Counted from the stretch's first letter, positions 12,045-24,142 are shown. The stretch is DNA of 64,000 nt from Erinaceus europaeus (GCF_950295315.1 NW_026647628.1:41001-105000); one strand, 5' to 3'. The notes: a model not told the origin generated them from the sequence alone. Translations and numbers: made by a program.

Positions 12045-12055
12045 TCATGCTTTTT

Positions 12056-12576
12056 TTAAAGAAAGGATTAATTAACAAAAAGGAAAAAAAAAAGAACATT
12101 AGTGGAAAACTAGTGAAATCCATAAAAAGCTTGGAGATTAGTTCATAGTTATGTATCATTGTCAATATTCCAATTTTGACAAATGTACCTGGCTAAGTCA
12201 TATGTTAACACTTGGGGACACTGCATGAAGGATAGTAGTGGTTCTTTTGCAGCTTTTCTGTAATTCTTAAATCACTTCCAAATAAAATGTTTATTAAAAA
12301 TAAAACCTCAAAAAAAAGAAACTTTCATGCCTGTAGCTCTAATGTCCCAAATACAATTTCCAGCATTACTATAAGCTAGAGTTGAGCAGGACTCTGGTCT
12401 CTACTGTCTCTTTATATATTTCTCTCATAATAATTTTGTTTATTTTTTGAAGACTGTTAGGATTTCAGGTCCTGGTGCAAGATGGTGAAGGTGCACCTAG
12501 GTGGGGGGGCAGGTTAGAGTGTTTTGCAGAGAACTGAGAAATTTTACACATGTACCAAAAACTGTATTTACTGTTC
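12056..12576. other. Degraded LINE-like sequence
   Basis: No gene. The stretch 12,465-12,575 resembles part of the L1 3' end seen at 7,088-7,285 ('TCAGGTCCTGG' and a G-run); the rest is unassigned. Confidence 0.4.
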
Positions 12577-12842
12577 ATGAGTTAGGTGGTAGAACAGCAG
12601 GTTTAGGGCACATGGCACAAAGCATAAGGACTGGCCTAAGGATTCCAGTTCGAGCCCCCAGATCCCCACCTGCAGGGGAGTTGCTTCATAGGCAGTGAAG
12701 CAGGTCTGCAGGTGTCTATCTTTCTCTCCCTGTCTTCCCTTCCTCTCTCCATTTCTCTCTGTTCTATCTAACAATGATGACATCAATAACAATCATAACC
12801 ATAACAATAAAAATCAAGGGCAACAGAAGGGAAAATAAATAA
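12577..12842 (+). mobile_element. Hedgehog SINE
   Basis: Plus-strand copy with a slightly decayed head ('GAGTTAGGTGGTAGAACAGC'), full body and an AATA-rich tail. It sits in an L1-like 3' end. Confidence 0.88.
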
Positions 12843-13149
12843 ATGAAAACCTCTTAGATGTATTTACATTAAACCTATGTAATACTTTCATGTATAATGC
12901 ATTCACACACATAGAGTTCTCTATGTATTTTTAAATGAAGTAATTATCTCTAGTATGTTTGAGTCTCTCCTACAACTCTGTTTTGTTTTTTAATCCCTTC
13001 TATATGTAATACTTTGAGGTTATTTAATTTGATATATGTGTTCAAGGATTCTTATTACTGTTTACATCTATAGCCAAATTACCTACATTTCTAAACCAGA
13101 TGGCTTAGCTTATATGTTCAATATAAAGAACTGAAATACATGGACTTGT

Positions 13150-13320
13150 ATAGGTTTAAAAAGTCAGATTTTGGCAAAATTATAGTGGTTATCTTTGAAG
13201 GGAGGTGGAGAGTGGTGAGAGTACTGAATGTGGTGGTTGGTGTGGTATGGAACTACACGCTTTTGTAATCTTATGATATTTTAAACCATTTAATGACTTA
13301 TAAAAATTAAAAAAAACAAA
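13150..13320 (+). mobile_element. LINE 3'-end-like sequence
   Basis: It contains 'ATAGTGGTTATCTTTGAAGG' and 'GGAACTACACGCTTTTGTAA', then an A-rich end. I read it as another subtype of the local L1 3' end; no coding part is present. Confidence 0.4.
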
Positions 13321-14263
13321 TTAACCAAAAAGAAAAGAAATGACTCATACCTGACTAAGTAACCAGCTTTTTGTATAATTATCTTTCTGGAAGCCTCTCC
13401 TGCTCAAGGACTATTTCCCAAACATGTTTTGTGAAAGACAGTTCAGAGACATGCTTTGGGAATCCAGAGATATTAATGAACTGCTAGGTTAAGACTAGAG
13501 ACCGCACCCTAGTTTTGTAGCTGCAATTGATATTCAGAGTAAGGACTATACCATTTTACAAGGACAGAGTAGTAGCTCTTGCACCATTTCCCTCAGCATC
13601 TGGGAAAAAGCCTGGTGAGAACGCCAATGCATGCAAAATTCCTCCTTCCAGCTCTCATTCATTCTGATAACTTTGTACCTTTTGAGTTCACCTGGTCTTT
13701 CTTTAGTCCTATTCTTGTAGAAGAACTTTTCTTTCTCTGTTTAAAACTAGCTTGAATCAGCAAACTACAGTCAAATGATTCATTTAGAAAATGCCAGATA
13801 AGCAGAAGTTAGGTACATTCTAAATATTGGAAGCATATAACCTTGTGGAACACATCTTTTTAAACAGCATTTTCCTTTTACTACCAACACTCCTGAGGGA
13901 AGAGGAGTGTGTCACAAAGACTTTGCTGTTTCCTAGTAAAATACATATTTATCAGAGTGAAGAAATTGTACAGTTTTTTAGAGTTTAATAATACCAGGAA
14001 ACTGCTTTCCTTTTCTTGCTAAGCAAAGCCACCCATTAGTTACCAAAATCACTCCCAGTTAACAAAGAGAATGAACAGAAAACTTATATGTAAACACATG
14101 AAAAAAGGGGGAAAAGGGTGCCGATTATAATTCATTATAAGCCATAAAAGATAATTTTAGACATCCAAATTATCACCAGCAAATATCCCATTGCATTTCT
14201 CCTTGAGCCAGAGGATTTCAAGCTTTCAAAAGTTGTGAAAAGGAAAGTAAAGAACTTTCCACA
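13321..14263. other. Intergenic sequence, nothing recognised
   Basis: AT-rich DNA free of recognisable SINEs or open frames of note. Confidence 0.55.
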
Positions 14264-14278
14264 CTAGCTAAGCTTTCT

Positions 14279-14877
14279 TTTTTTTAAAAAATATTTATCC
14301 CCTTTTGTTGCCCTTGTTTTATTGTTGTAGTTATTATTGTCGTTCTTGATGTAATTGTTGTTGGATAGGACAGAGAAATGGAGATAGGAGTGGAAGACAG
14401 AGAGGAAGAGCGAAAGATAGACACCTGCAGACCTGCTTTACCTCTTTTTTATTTATTTATTTATTTTTATTTTTTATATTTATTTTATTTATTTATTCCC
14501 TTTTGTTGCCCTTGTTGTTTTATTGTTGTAGTTATTATTGTTGTTGTCATTGTTGGATAGGACAGAGAGAAATGGAGAGAGGAGGGGAAGACAGAGAGGA
14601 GGAGAGAAAGATAAACACCTGCAGACCTGCTTGACTGCCTGTGAAGTGACTCCCCTGCAGGTGGGGAGCTGGGATTCAGGATCCTTATGCCGGTCCTTGT
14701 GCTTTGTGCCACCTGCGCTTAACCCGCTTCTCTACAGCCAGACTCCCCTGCTTTACCTCTTGTGAAGCAACTCCCCTGCAGGTGGGGGGGCAGAAGAGTC
14801 AAACCAGGATCCTTATGCCGGTCCTTGTGTTTTGTAGCCACTTGCCCTTAACCCTCAGCACTACCTCTCAACTCCCT
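14279..14877 (-). mobile_element. Hedgehog SINE split by a nested SINE
   Basis: The outer minus-strand SINE consists of 14,279-14,446 and 14,762-14,877. Its own target-site duplication is 'CTAGCTAAGCTTTCT' at 14,264-14,278 and 14,878-14,892. It carries the unusual 'ACCTCTTGTGAAG' in place of 'ACCGCTTGTGAAG', a mark it shares with the SINE at 20,634-20,877. Confidence 0.92.
14447..14746 (-). mobile_element. Nested hedgehog SINE
   Basis: Inserted in the outer SINE in the same orientation, with a 15-base target-site duplication 'CCTGCTTTACCTCTT' at 14,432-14,446 and 14,747-14,761. Confidence 0.95.
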
Positions 14878-15054
14878 CTAGCTAAGCTTTCTAAGGGGCC
14901 ATTACCATAACCTGAGGTAATGTCTTCAGTTATCACCACCTTTGAGTTTTGATCCTTCTTTCCACATCCACTTCCATAAAACAGACATGGTACTCTAACC
15001 AAGTCGGCAAACTCATTGTCACTGGTGTGCTCTTCCTTTCTCATTCAGACTGTA

Positions 15055-15055
<1 letters not shown>

Positions 15056-15125
<70 letters not shown>
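15056..15125. repeat. (TG)n microsatellite
   Basis: About 34 TG units; the orthologous repeat in copy 2 (21,070-21,117) is shorter. Confidence 0.97.
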
Positions 15126-15127
<2 letters not shown>

Positions 15128-15283
15128 TGGGGCGTTATTCTAGTGAACCCATGCATAGCAATAGCCCACTACTATATCATGCTCAATTTTAACTAGATTA
15201 TTTCACAGCTCCAGAAAACTGGAGACAATTGGATATCTGTTTATGGCTGTCCCCAAGGCCAGGGTTATAAAATACCTGAAAGG

Positions 15284-15536
15284 GGTAGTCAGGCGATAAT
15301 GCAGTGGGTTAAATGCATGTGGCACAAAGTGCAAAGACCAGTGTTAAGGATCCCCACCTGAAGGGGAGTCACTTCACAAGAGCTGAAGCAGGTCTGCAGG
15401 TGTCTGTCTTTCCCCCTCTCAGTCTTTCCCTCCTTTCTCCATTTCTCTGTCTTATCCATCAATAGCAACCACAATAAAACAGGTGCAACAAAAGGAAATA
15501 AATAAATACTAAAAACAAACAAACAAACAAAAAACA
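15284..15536 (+). mobile_element. Hedgehog SINE (duplicated with the block)
   Basis: Plus-strand copy, counterpart of 21,288-21,545, so it predates the duplication. The copies share decayed positions ('GATAATGCAGTGGGTTAAAT' against 'GATAGTGCAATGGGTTAAAT'). Confidence 0.9.
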
Positions 15537-15638
15537 CCTGAATAGATCCTGTAATAGAGACTAAGGGCTTCTTTGACTGAAGAAGAGCTTTCTGTGGTTC
15601 CCAACTTTCTTTTATCCTGCTGCAGTATAATCTGCATC

Positions 15639-15698
15639 TTGCAAAGCCATGTGGCTACAGCTCTGCTCTCCTGTGCTCACCCCCCTGGAATTTAGGCA
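15639..15698 (+). other. Splice-flanked exon-like module, copy 1
   Basis: A pyrimidine tract and 'TCCTGCTGCAG' precede about 60 bases that end '..TTAGGCAG' followed by 'GTAAGT', a strong donor. Copy 2 (21,639-21,711) keeps both signals. It could be an exon of an unrecognised transcript or chance. A short frame starts at the ATG at 15,649 but is not conserved in copy 2. Confidence 0.3.
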
Positions 15699-15769
15699 GG
15701 TAAGTGGCACAAGGTGGAATCAGTATAGATCTAATTTAAAACCAGCAGTTGTCTCATCAAAAACAAATG

Positions 15770-16105
15770 AAGGGGGTCGGGAAGTAGCACACGTGTCACA
15801 CAGCATGAGGGCCGGCATAAGGATCCTGGTTCAAGGCCCAGGCTCCCCACCTGTAGGGGAGTCCCTTCACAGGAGTGAAGCAGGTCCGCAGGTGTCTTTC
15901 TCTCCCCTTCTGTCTTCCCATCAAATACCCTTTTTTCTCTGTCCTATCCAATAACAAACAGGATTAACAATTAACAATAATAACCACAATGAGGCTACAA
16001 CAACAAAGGCAACAGAAAGGGGGGAAAATGGCCTCTAGGAGCAGTGGATTCATGGTACAGGTATTGAGTGATCCCCAGCAATAAGCCTGGAGGCAAAAAA
16101 CAATT
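15770..16105 (+). mobile_element. Hedgehog SINE (long form, duplicated with the block)
   Basis: Plus-strand long-form copy, counterpart of 21,780-22,130. It ends in 'CAGCAATAAGCCTGGAGGC' and an A-rich tail. Confidence 0.88.
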
Positions 16106-16558
16106 AAATTAAAAAAAGAAAGTTTTAATTTAACCAGGAGGCCTCATTAGGTCTGTTGTTTTTGCTCTCCTGCCCTTTTAAAGGTCTCAGTACTCCCTAA
16201 CTTGCTCCATCTAGTATCTTTTGGTGAAAAGCACTCAAGTACTTTATTACAGTCAGAAATATTTTTGTAACTGTGTGCTAGTCTCTGAAGGAGCAACAGA
16301 TCAACTAATCACTGTTAATTGTTCTTCACTAGATATTTGTAAGCCCACTATTAAATCACCCATTAAAAAAGAATAGATACTGTTGTAATATTTGACACAC
16401 AATTGTTTTAAAACATGGCTTATTTTTGGATACAAACTCAAAGACAGTTGTTTCCAATACCTATGGGAAGCATACTCAAGTTGTATATAATTTCATGCTT
16501 TTTTAAAACCCAAGAGGTTGTCAGTCCTGGTCTACTCTGGTTTTATAGGAAACCATCT

Positions 16559-18904
16559 TTTTTTTTTAATTCTTACACATTTTATTGTGTCTAGTGATGT
16601 TAGAAAAATGCTTAGAATGACACAATAGGAAGCTGACTATATTCTTTCATGCATCATAATGTCTCCTGAAGGATCTCACTAGACCAGAGATACTCAACCC
16701 TTAGCTTGCATTAGAACCACCCAGAACATTCTTAAAAACAGACTGCTGACAGAGAGCGGAACTTTTGCTTGTCTGATATCTTCAGAGTTGGTGAGGATTC
16801 TTCCCATCTTAGAAACATCTTCCAATTTCACCCAGATATAATATTCTAAGAGTAGAACAACACCTTCTTTTTGGATTCATTAAATCACACTATTTCTCAC
16901 ATACAGGAGATAGTTAATAAATAATTATTTTAAAAATTCTGGGATTAGCAGAGTCGCGTATTTGGCTAATAGGGCTCTAGGGGGCCTCAGTTAACAGTAA
17001 AGTCAGCTACCAAAGAGAAGAGCCTAATTCCATCTGTTAGCTTTGTCGTTTTCTTTTTCTTTTTTTAATTTATTTTTTATTTAAGAAAGGATAAATTAAC
17101 AAAACCACAGCTTTGCTATTTTTATGCAGTTGGGAGATTCTACTTTTGAATTTGAAAATAAACATTTTCCTTCAACATAATGTTATTCAGGTGTATGTAT
17201 GCATCAAATCCTAATTCCTTTCCTTTATGTGCAAGTAGCCAAAATAGGATAAGATCTAACAAATTGTTAAATCTAGGAGAAATTATATATTGAACTTTCC
17301 TTTAAATTCAATTAACTTGTATTTACATTGACTTTAATGCCTGTGAATATATGTGACTGGGAAGTTGTTCAGTGGTAAAGCTCATCCCTTACAAATGTGG
17401 CAGGTCTAAGTTTCTATCCCTGAAGAACATAAAAAAGAAAACCAGATCATAAATGAATGCTACTATGGTCTCTCTCATAGAAATGTACAAAGACATCCCA
17501 ACTTCAACAAGGCAGCTAAAACTAGACAAAAGTTGTTCCTTATAATGGAGGTGTCTTTTTTTTTCTTTTTAATTTCCCTAGCAGCTAAGGCAAAACTGGC
17601 TCATGTCTACCAAAACTGCTTCTTTCTTTCTGACACCCAACAGATTTACACTTCCTTCCCTTCCTTGTAGGTGTGGCTGTGTTCATAAAATTCTTGCCAA
17701 GAAATGTGGCTATGAAGGGTGTAAACTACAGCCACCTGGAGTGAGCCACACACACACACAAAAAAAAAAATTCTCACAGCATTCCTTGCTCAGAGCAGGA
17801 CAGACAAGAAGATAGAAGGAACCTGTTCTTTGAATGACCCTATGGAACAGAATAATCCACACCCTCCACTATCTTTACTTCGGCAAGAAATAGACCTCTA
17901 TTGAACTAACCTATTAAGATGGAGAGATTTTTTTTTCTGTTGGAATTGCTTTTAGCTCTCCAACCAACATCCTAAATTAGTATTCTGTAGCTGATTCCTG
18001 TCATCATATCATTAAGGAGCACATTTTGATAAAAGTATCACCTGCAACAATTTAGAAGTCAAACAACATAGGAATTCGTTTGCTAAAGTTATCCCTTATA
18101 AAGAGGAATTGGATTGTGATAGTTAATGACTGCCTTCGCACAAGGATAATGAGAATGCAACTAGTATTGAGTAATTCTATTTTTCTTTTCCTTTATGATT
18201 TATTTATTGGTCAGAGAAAGAGAAGATCAGAGCTTCACTACAGCAAATTTAGTGCTAAGGATTGAAGTCAGTAACTCCTGCTTCAGGTTCCAAGATCTAT
18301 TTTTGTACCTCCTTCTTGGGAATGAGAATTTCTAAGTAGAGACAAAAGGAAAATAAATAAAGGGATTTTGCAATTTGTAAAAACTGATAGCCATCTGAAC
18401 TTAGCAATAGAAAGACAGCTGGTTTAGAAAAGTCAATTAAACAAAATGACTTGGGTTCACATGGTAGAAAGACTGGTAAAGCATACAAGTTACTAGGTTC
18501 AAGGACCCTCCTTCAACTTCCAAATCTCCATCTGCATGTGGGAATTTTCAGTGGGATAGGTTGCAAGACTCTCTCTCTCCTTATTTATCTTTGTCACTAT
18601 TATAATTAAAAATAAAGTAAAATAAAATAAAATAAAATACCATGCAGTGGCTCAGTCAGTAAAGTGCACGTGTTACATAGTTCAAGGACCAGGGTCCCTG
18701 CCTTCAACGGGAAAGCTTTAGAAGCAGTCCTATAAGTGACTCTCTATCACTCTCTATCTTCCTATTTCACATCCTGTTTCTCTGTCTCTAATATATATAT
18801 ATTTAAATAATCTTGATATATAAGGTTTTTTTAATGACTAATGAAAATTATGACTTTCTCATATAGACATCTAGCCCAAGCAATAATTCTGGTAGTAAAA
18901 ATGA
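16559..18904. other. Segment unique to duplication copy 1
   Basis: About 2.35 kb without a counterpart in copy 2. It holds degenerate SINE relics at about 18,185-18,290 (minus), 18,450-18,620 and 18,645-18,800 (plus). No gene recognised. Confidence 0.6.
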
Positions 18905-19075
18905 CAAAAACAATATTTTTTGTAGTTACTGTTGTTATTGATGTCATTGTTGTTGGATAGGACAGAGAGAAATGGAGAGAGAAGGGGAAGACAGAGAGGG
19001 AAAGAAAGACAGGCACCTGCAGACCTGCTTCACTGCCTGTGAAGCGACTCCCCCACAGGTGGGGAGCTGGACCAG
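18905..19075 (-). mobile_element. Hedgehog SINE, head truncated
   Basis: Minus-strand copy from a T-rich tail to 'GGGGAGCTGGACCAGGATTC'. The tRNA-like head is missing and the sequence passes directly into the duplicated block. Confidence 0.85.
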
Positions 19076-20110
19076 GATTCATCCTTTCATGCACTTGTCT
19101 TTTTTAAAACCTGGCTTAAATAGAAGGCTTCAGACCCAGACAAGTCACTGAAAGTTTAAATGAAGATTAGACAAGGCAACAGTTAATACCCTTCATAGGA
19201 GGAGTCCACTTGATGCAACTGAAGTTCTCCCCAAGCTCTAGATACAGGTGACTCAGCAGAGAGAGCCACCACCACCCCCTGCCACAGAACTCACAGGGAT
19301 GCTGGCTAGAGCATGCCAGAAGTATTAGCATCTCCTGTGGAAGCATAGGAGGTGTTCCAAGAGTCCCTCAGGACAGTGGGAAAGTAAGTCACTATGGCAG
19401 GAGGGGGAGGATCCTTAGTTTCTGTAAGTAAGTCCTTAGTGGCAGTAAGGCATGGGAGGGGTCCTTCTTGCTGGGATCTCCTGAGGCCCAGGAGGAGACA
19501 CTCAGGTGAACTTGTCTTGCCAGACCAGATAAGATGACAGCCTTGATGCAGCTCAAAGTGCAGCTGAAGTCCTGCCACCCCAGGGGCCCTGGAGCCAACC
19601 CCTGCCCCAGCCCCTTCATATTTACCATGACTAGGACTTTATAGGTCTCAGTAGCTCTGGAGAAGGCAGGTGATGTTCTCCCACAGACAGGCTGCACGGA
19701 ATCTAGGAATAGATGCAACAGAGTAGCCCTGCCCCTCACTGGCCTTATATAGTCTTCCTCATCTACCATAAGTGCAGAGAGCTGGAGCCAAACTCTTTAA
19801 AGGGGCCAGGAGAACTAGGAAGAGGAGACACGTGGGCCTGAGGATGGGCAGGATGAAAGAGAAGAGCCTAGAGGAGCATCTTCACTGACTTCAGTGAGTG
19901 GGGGCTGCGGTGGCAGGTAGGCAAAGTCTAGGGAGCTCAGGTGCCAGGTAAGGGCAGCTGCAACCACAGTCATCTCCCCTGCTGCTCCCCTCAAGGCGAC
20001 TCCTGTCATGGTGACTGGGACCTGTCTGGCTGCTAGCCACCCCTGCCACAGAACTTCCTAGAAGGCGCGGCCTAGAGTTCCTGCCCAGCACTTTTGGCCT
20101 TCACAGCCTA
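19076..20110. other. Duplicated GC-richer block, copy 1
   Basis: Counterpart of 22,576-23,535. On the minus strand it has 'TATATAAGGCCAGTGAGGGG' (a possible TATA box near 19,745) and downstream open frames, but small indels between the copies shift the frames. About 115 bases at 19,895-20,005 are absent from copy 2. I recognise no gene. Confidence 0.5.
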
Positions 20111-20292
20111 CCTGCTGGGCCACAGGTGACTTCTCACCTCAAGGCTCTTAAATACCATCATATGGCCCTAAGAACATTCATCTGTTTGATTGGTTTTCTC
20201 CTTTTTTTTCTCCCTTCTTTTTTCTCCTCTCCCCTTCTCTCCCTTGTACACCCCTCCCCTCCTCTCCTGTCCTATCCTCTCTTTTATTTTTC

Positions 20293-20562
20293 TCTAAGGT
20301 TATCACTGGGACTCTGTGCTTGCACTATGATCCACTGCTCCTGCTGTGGCCATTTTTTCATTTTTTTATACAACAGAGATAAATTAGAAGGGAGAGGAAT
20401 ATAGAGGGGGAGATGAAAAGACACCTGCAGACCTGCTTCACTGCTTGTGAAGCAAGCCCCCCACACAGGAGGGGAGATGGGGGCTCCAACCAGGATGCTT
20501 GTGTGAATCCTTGCACTTAGTACTGTATGAGCTTAACATGGTATGCCACCACCCTGCCCCCT
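20293..20562 (-). mobile_element. Hedgehog SINE (long form)
   Basis: Minus-strand copy beginning 'CTAAGGTTATCACTGGG' and ending near 20,560 in a decayed head. Its counterpart is 23,862-24,142. A CT-rich tract lies just upstream at 20,190-20,292. Confidence 0.85.
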
Positions 20563-20633
20563 TGATTGTTTTTCTTTATTCACTTTCATACGTTTATCTT
20601 TATCTTATTATATATAATTAATTTTTAAAATAT

Positions 20634-20877
20634 TTATTTTCCTTTTTGTTACCCTTGTTTTTATTGTTGCAGTTATTGTTGTTCTTGATGTCATTGTTGG
20701 ATAGGACAGAGAAATGGAGAGAGGAGGGGAAGACTTAGAGGGGGAGAGTAAGACAGACACCTGCAGACCTGCTTCACCTCTTGTGAAGCAATTCCCCTGC
20801 AGGTGGGGGGCCAGTAGGCTCAAACCAGGATCTTGATGTCAGTTCTTGCATCCACTTGTGCTTAACCTGCAGCACTA
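20634..20877 (-). mobile_element. Chimeric SINE at the duplication junction
   Basis: Its left flank matches the one before the SINE at 24,195 ('TATTCACTTT..ATAATTAATTTT'), while its right part and right flank match the outer SINE at 14,762-14,892, including the rare 'ACCTCTTGTGAAG' and 'CAACTCCCTCTAGCTAAGC'. This is what recombination between two SINEs would leave at the junction of a tandem duplication. Confidence 0.85.
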
Positions 20878-21067
20878 CCTCCCAACTCCCTCTAGCTAAG
20901 CTTTCTAAGGGCCTGTTTCCATAACCTGAGATAAGTCTCTAGTTATCACAGCCTTTGACTTTTGATCCTTCTTTCCACATCCACTCCCATAAAACAGTCA
21001 TGTTACTCTGACCAAGTCTGCAAACTCACTGTCACTGGTGTGCTCTTCCTTTCCCATTCAGACTGTA

Positions 21068-21069
<2 letters not shown>

Positions 21070-21117
<48 letters not shown>
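21070..21117. repeat. (TG)n microsatellite, copy 2
   Basis: About 23 TG units followed by 'GTGGGGGGG'. Confidence 0.96.
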
Positions 21118-21118
<1 letters not shown>

Positions 21119-21287
21119 TGGGGGGGCTGTTCTAGTGAACCCATGAGTAGGAATATCCCACTACTATATCATGCTCAATTTTAACTAGACTAACTATTTC
21201 ACAGCTCCAGGAAACTGGAGACAATTGGAGATCTGTTTATGGCTGTCCCCAACCAAGGCCAGGGTTATAAAATACCTGAAAAGGGTA

Positions 21288-21545
21288 GTCAAAAGGTGAT
21301 AGTGCAATGGGTTAAATGCACATGGCACGAAGTGCAAGGACCAGTGTAAGGTTGGAGCTGCTGGCTCCCCACCTGCAGGGGAGTCACTTCACAAGAGCTG
21401 AAGCAGGTCTGCAGGTGTATGTCTTTCTCTCCCCCTCAGTCTCCGCCTGCTTTCCTTGTTTCTCTCTGTCTTATCCATCAATAGCAACCACAATAAAACA
21501 AGTGCAACAAAAGGAAATAAATAAATAGTAAAAAAAAAAAAAAAA
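21288..21545 (+). mobile_element. Hedgehog SINE, copy 2
   Basis: Duplicate of 15,284-15,536 with a longer A-run at 21,530-21,545. Confidence 0.9.
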
Positions 21546-21638
21546 CACCTGAATATATCCTGTCATTGCGACTAAGGGCTTCTTTGATTGAAGAAGAGCT
21601 TTCTGTGGTTCCCAACTTTCTTTTATCTGCTGCAGTCT

Positions 21639-21711
21639 AAACTGCCTCCTGCAAAGCCATGTGACTACAGCTCTGCTCTCCTGTGCCCCCCCTCCAGACT
21701 TTAGGCAGGTA
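21639..21711 (+). other. Splice-flanked exon-like module, copy 2
   Basis: It keeps 'TTTTATCTGCTGCAG' before and 'TTTAGGCAG' plus 'GTAAGT' after, as in copy 1. The ATG frame of copy 1 hits a stop at its second codon (TGG to TGA) here, so protein coding is not supported. Confidence 0.3.
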
Positions 21712-21779
21712 AGTGTCATAAGGTAGAGTCAGTATAGATCTGATTTAAAAGCAGCAGCTTTCTCATCAAAAGCAAATGA

Positions 21780-22130
21780 AGGGGGTCAGACGGTAGCACA
21801 GTGGTTAAGTGCATGTGGCGCACAGCATAAGGGCCAGCATAAGGATCTGGTTCAAGCCCCAGGCACCCCACATGTAGGAAAGTTGCTTCACAGGCAGAGA
21901 AGCAAGTCTGCAGGTATCTATCTTTTTCTCCCCTTCTGTCTTCCCCTCCTCTCCCCATTTTTCTCTGTCCTATCCAATAACTAATTGCATCAACAATAAC
22001 AATAACCACAATGAGGCTACAACAAGGGCAACAACAAGGGAAAAATGGCCTCCAGGAGTGGTGGATTCATGGTACAGGCACTGAGTGAGCCCCAGAAATA
22101 TCCCTGGAGAAAAAAAATAATTAAAAAAAG
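21780..22130 (+). mobile_element. Hedgehog SINE (long form), copy 2
   Basis: Duplicate of 15,770-16,105 with a more complete head ('GGGGTCAGACGGTAGCACAG'). Confidence 0.9.
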
Positions 22131-22575
22131 AAAGTTTTAATTTAACCGGTAGGCCTCATTAGGTCTGCTGTTTCTGCTCTTCTGCCCTTTTAAAGGTTTC
22201 AGTACTCCCTAACTTGCTCCATCTAGTATCTTTTGGTGAAAAGCACTCAAGTACGTTATTACAGTGAGAAATATTTTTGTAACTGTGTGCTCGTCTCTGA
22301 AGGAGCAACAGATCAGCTAATCACTGTTAATTGTTCTTCACTAGATATTTGTAAGCCCACTATTAAATCACCCATTAAAAATAATAATAGATACTGTTGT
22401 AATATTTGACAAACAATTGTTTTAAAGCATGGCTTATTTAAGGAGACAAACTCAAAGATAGTTGTTTCCAATACCTCTGCTAAGTTATATCAAAAATACT
22501 CAAGTTGTATATAATTTCATGCTTCTTTAAAACCCAAGAGGTTGTCAGTCCTGGTCTACTCTGCGGTTTTATAGG

Positions 22576-23535
22576 AATCCACCCTTTCACGCAATTGTCT
22601 TTTTAAAACCTGGCGTAAATAGAATGCTTCATATACAGACAAGTCACAGAAAGTTGAAATGAAGACTAGACAAGGCAACAGTTAATACCCTTCATAGGAG
22701 GAGTCCACTTGATGCAAACGAAGTTGTCCCCAAGCTCTAGATACAAGTGACTCAGTGGAGAGAGCCACCACCACCCCCTGCCACAGAACTCACAGGGGTG
22801 CTGGCTAGAGCATGCCAGAAGTATTAGCATCTCCTGTGGAAGCATAGGAGGTGTTCCAAGAGTCCCTCAGGACAGTGGGAAAGTAAGTCACTATGGCAGA
22901 AGGGAGGGGGAGGATCTTTAGTTTCTGTAAGTAAGTCCTTAGTGGCAGTAAGCCATGGGATGGGTCCTTCTTGCTGGGATCTCCTAAGGCCCAGGAGGAG
23001 GCACCCAGGTGAACTTGTCTTGCCAGACCAGACAAGGTGACAGTCTTGATGCAGCTCAAAGTGCAGCTGAAGTCCTGCCACCCCAGGGGCCCTGGAGCCA
23101 CCCCATCCCCAAGCCCCTTCATATTTACCATGACTAGGACTTTATAGGTCTCAGTAGCTCTGGAGAAGGCAGGTGATGTTCTCCCACAGACAAGCTGCCA
23201 CGGAATCTGGGAATAGATGCAACAGAGTAGCCCTGCCCTTCACTGGTCTTATATAGTCTTCCTCATCTGACCATAAGTGCAGAGAGCTGGAGCTTTGGCT
23301 GATCCCTGCTAAACTATTCAAAGGGTCCAGGAGAACTAGGAAGAGGAGACACGTGGGCCTGAGGATACACAGGATGAAAGGAAAGAGATTAGAGGGCATC
23401 TGCACTGACCTCAATGAGTGGGACCTGTGTGGCTGCTAACCACCCCTGACACAGTACCCCCTAGAAGGTCCGGACTAGAGTTCCTGCCCAGAACTACTGG
23501 CCTTTACAGCCTAACTGCTGGGCCACAGGTGTCTG
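22576..23535. other. Duplicated GC-richer block, copy 2
   Basis: The minus strand keeps 'ACTATATAAGACCAGTG' (TATA-like, near 23,255) and a 108-codon frame (22,805-23,131) whose copy 1 equivalent is frameshifted. No family recognised; probably non-coding. Confidence 0.45.
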
Positions 23536-23589
23536 CTCACCTCAAAGCTCTTAAATACCATCATATGGCCCTAAGCACAACTCTTATGT

Positions 23590-23860
23590 TTGATTGCTTT
23601 TCTCCTTTTTCCCTTCTTTTTTCTCCTCTCCTTTTCTCTCCCCTCCCTCCCCTCCTTTCCTTTCCCCTCCCTCCCTTCCTTTGCCCTCCTCTCCCCTCCT
23701 AATCCCTTTCCTCTCCTCCCCTTCACTCCCCTCCTTCCCTTTCTGCTCCCCTCTCATCCCCTCCCCTTACCTCCTCTCCCATCTTCTCTTCTCCCTTTCC
23801 CTCCTCCCCCCTTCCCTCTTCTCTTCACAACCTCCTCTCATCTCCTCTTTTCTTTTCCTC
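23590..23860. repeat. Expanded CT-rich low-complexity tract
   Basis: About 270 bases almost entirely of C and T on the plus strand. The equivalent tract in copy 1 (20,190-20,292) is about 100 bases, so it expanded in copy 2 or contracted in copy 1. Confidence 0.95.
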
Positions 23861-23861
23861 C

Positions 23862-24142
23862 ATGGTTATTACTGGGACTTGGTGCTTGCAGTGTGATACA
23901 CTGCTCCTGCTGTGACCATTTATTTTATTTTTATTTTTGATAGGACAGAGAGAAATTAGAATGGAGAGGAATATAGAGGAGGAGAGAGAAAGACACCTGC
24001 AGACCTGCTTCACCACTTGGGAAGCAACCCCCTACTCTGCAGGTGGGGTGATCAGGGCTTCAACTGGGATCCTCGTGCGAATCCTTGTGCTTAGTACTAA
24101 GTGAGCTTAACAGGGTATGCCACCGCCCTGCCCCCTTGATTG
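23862..24142 (-). mobile_element. Hedgehog SINE (long form)
   Basis: Duplicate of 20,293-20,562, minus strand. Confidence 0.87.

Larger units (their letters stand above)
14878..20633. repeat. Tandem segmental duplication, copy 1
   Basis: The segments 14,878-16,558 and 19,076-20,633 are matched nearly base for base by 20,878-22,575 and 22,576-24,200. The 16,559-19,075 part has no counterpart in copy 2. Both copies hold a TG microsatellite, two plus-strand SINEs, a 'TATATAAG'-containing block and a terminal minus-strand SINE in the same order. Confidence 0.93.

Noticed and set aside
15649..15954. A reading frame starting Met-Trp-Leu-Gln, as a possible cytokine first exon
   Set aside because: Similarity is limited to four residues; the second copy has a stop at codon 2, and the frame runs into a SINE.
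22805..23131. A 108-codon minus-strand frame behind a TATA-like word in the duplicated block
   Set aside because: Copy 1 is frameshifted near its 3' end, and no protein family fits.
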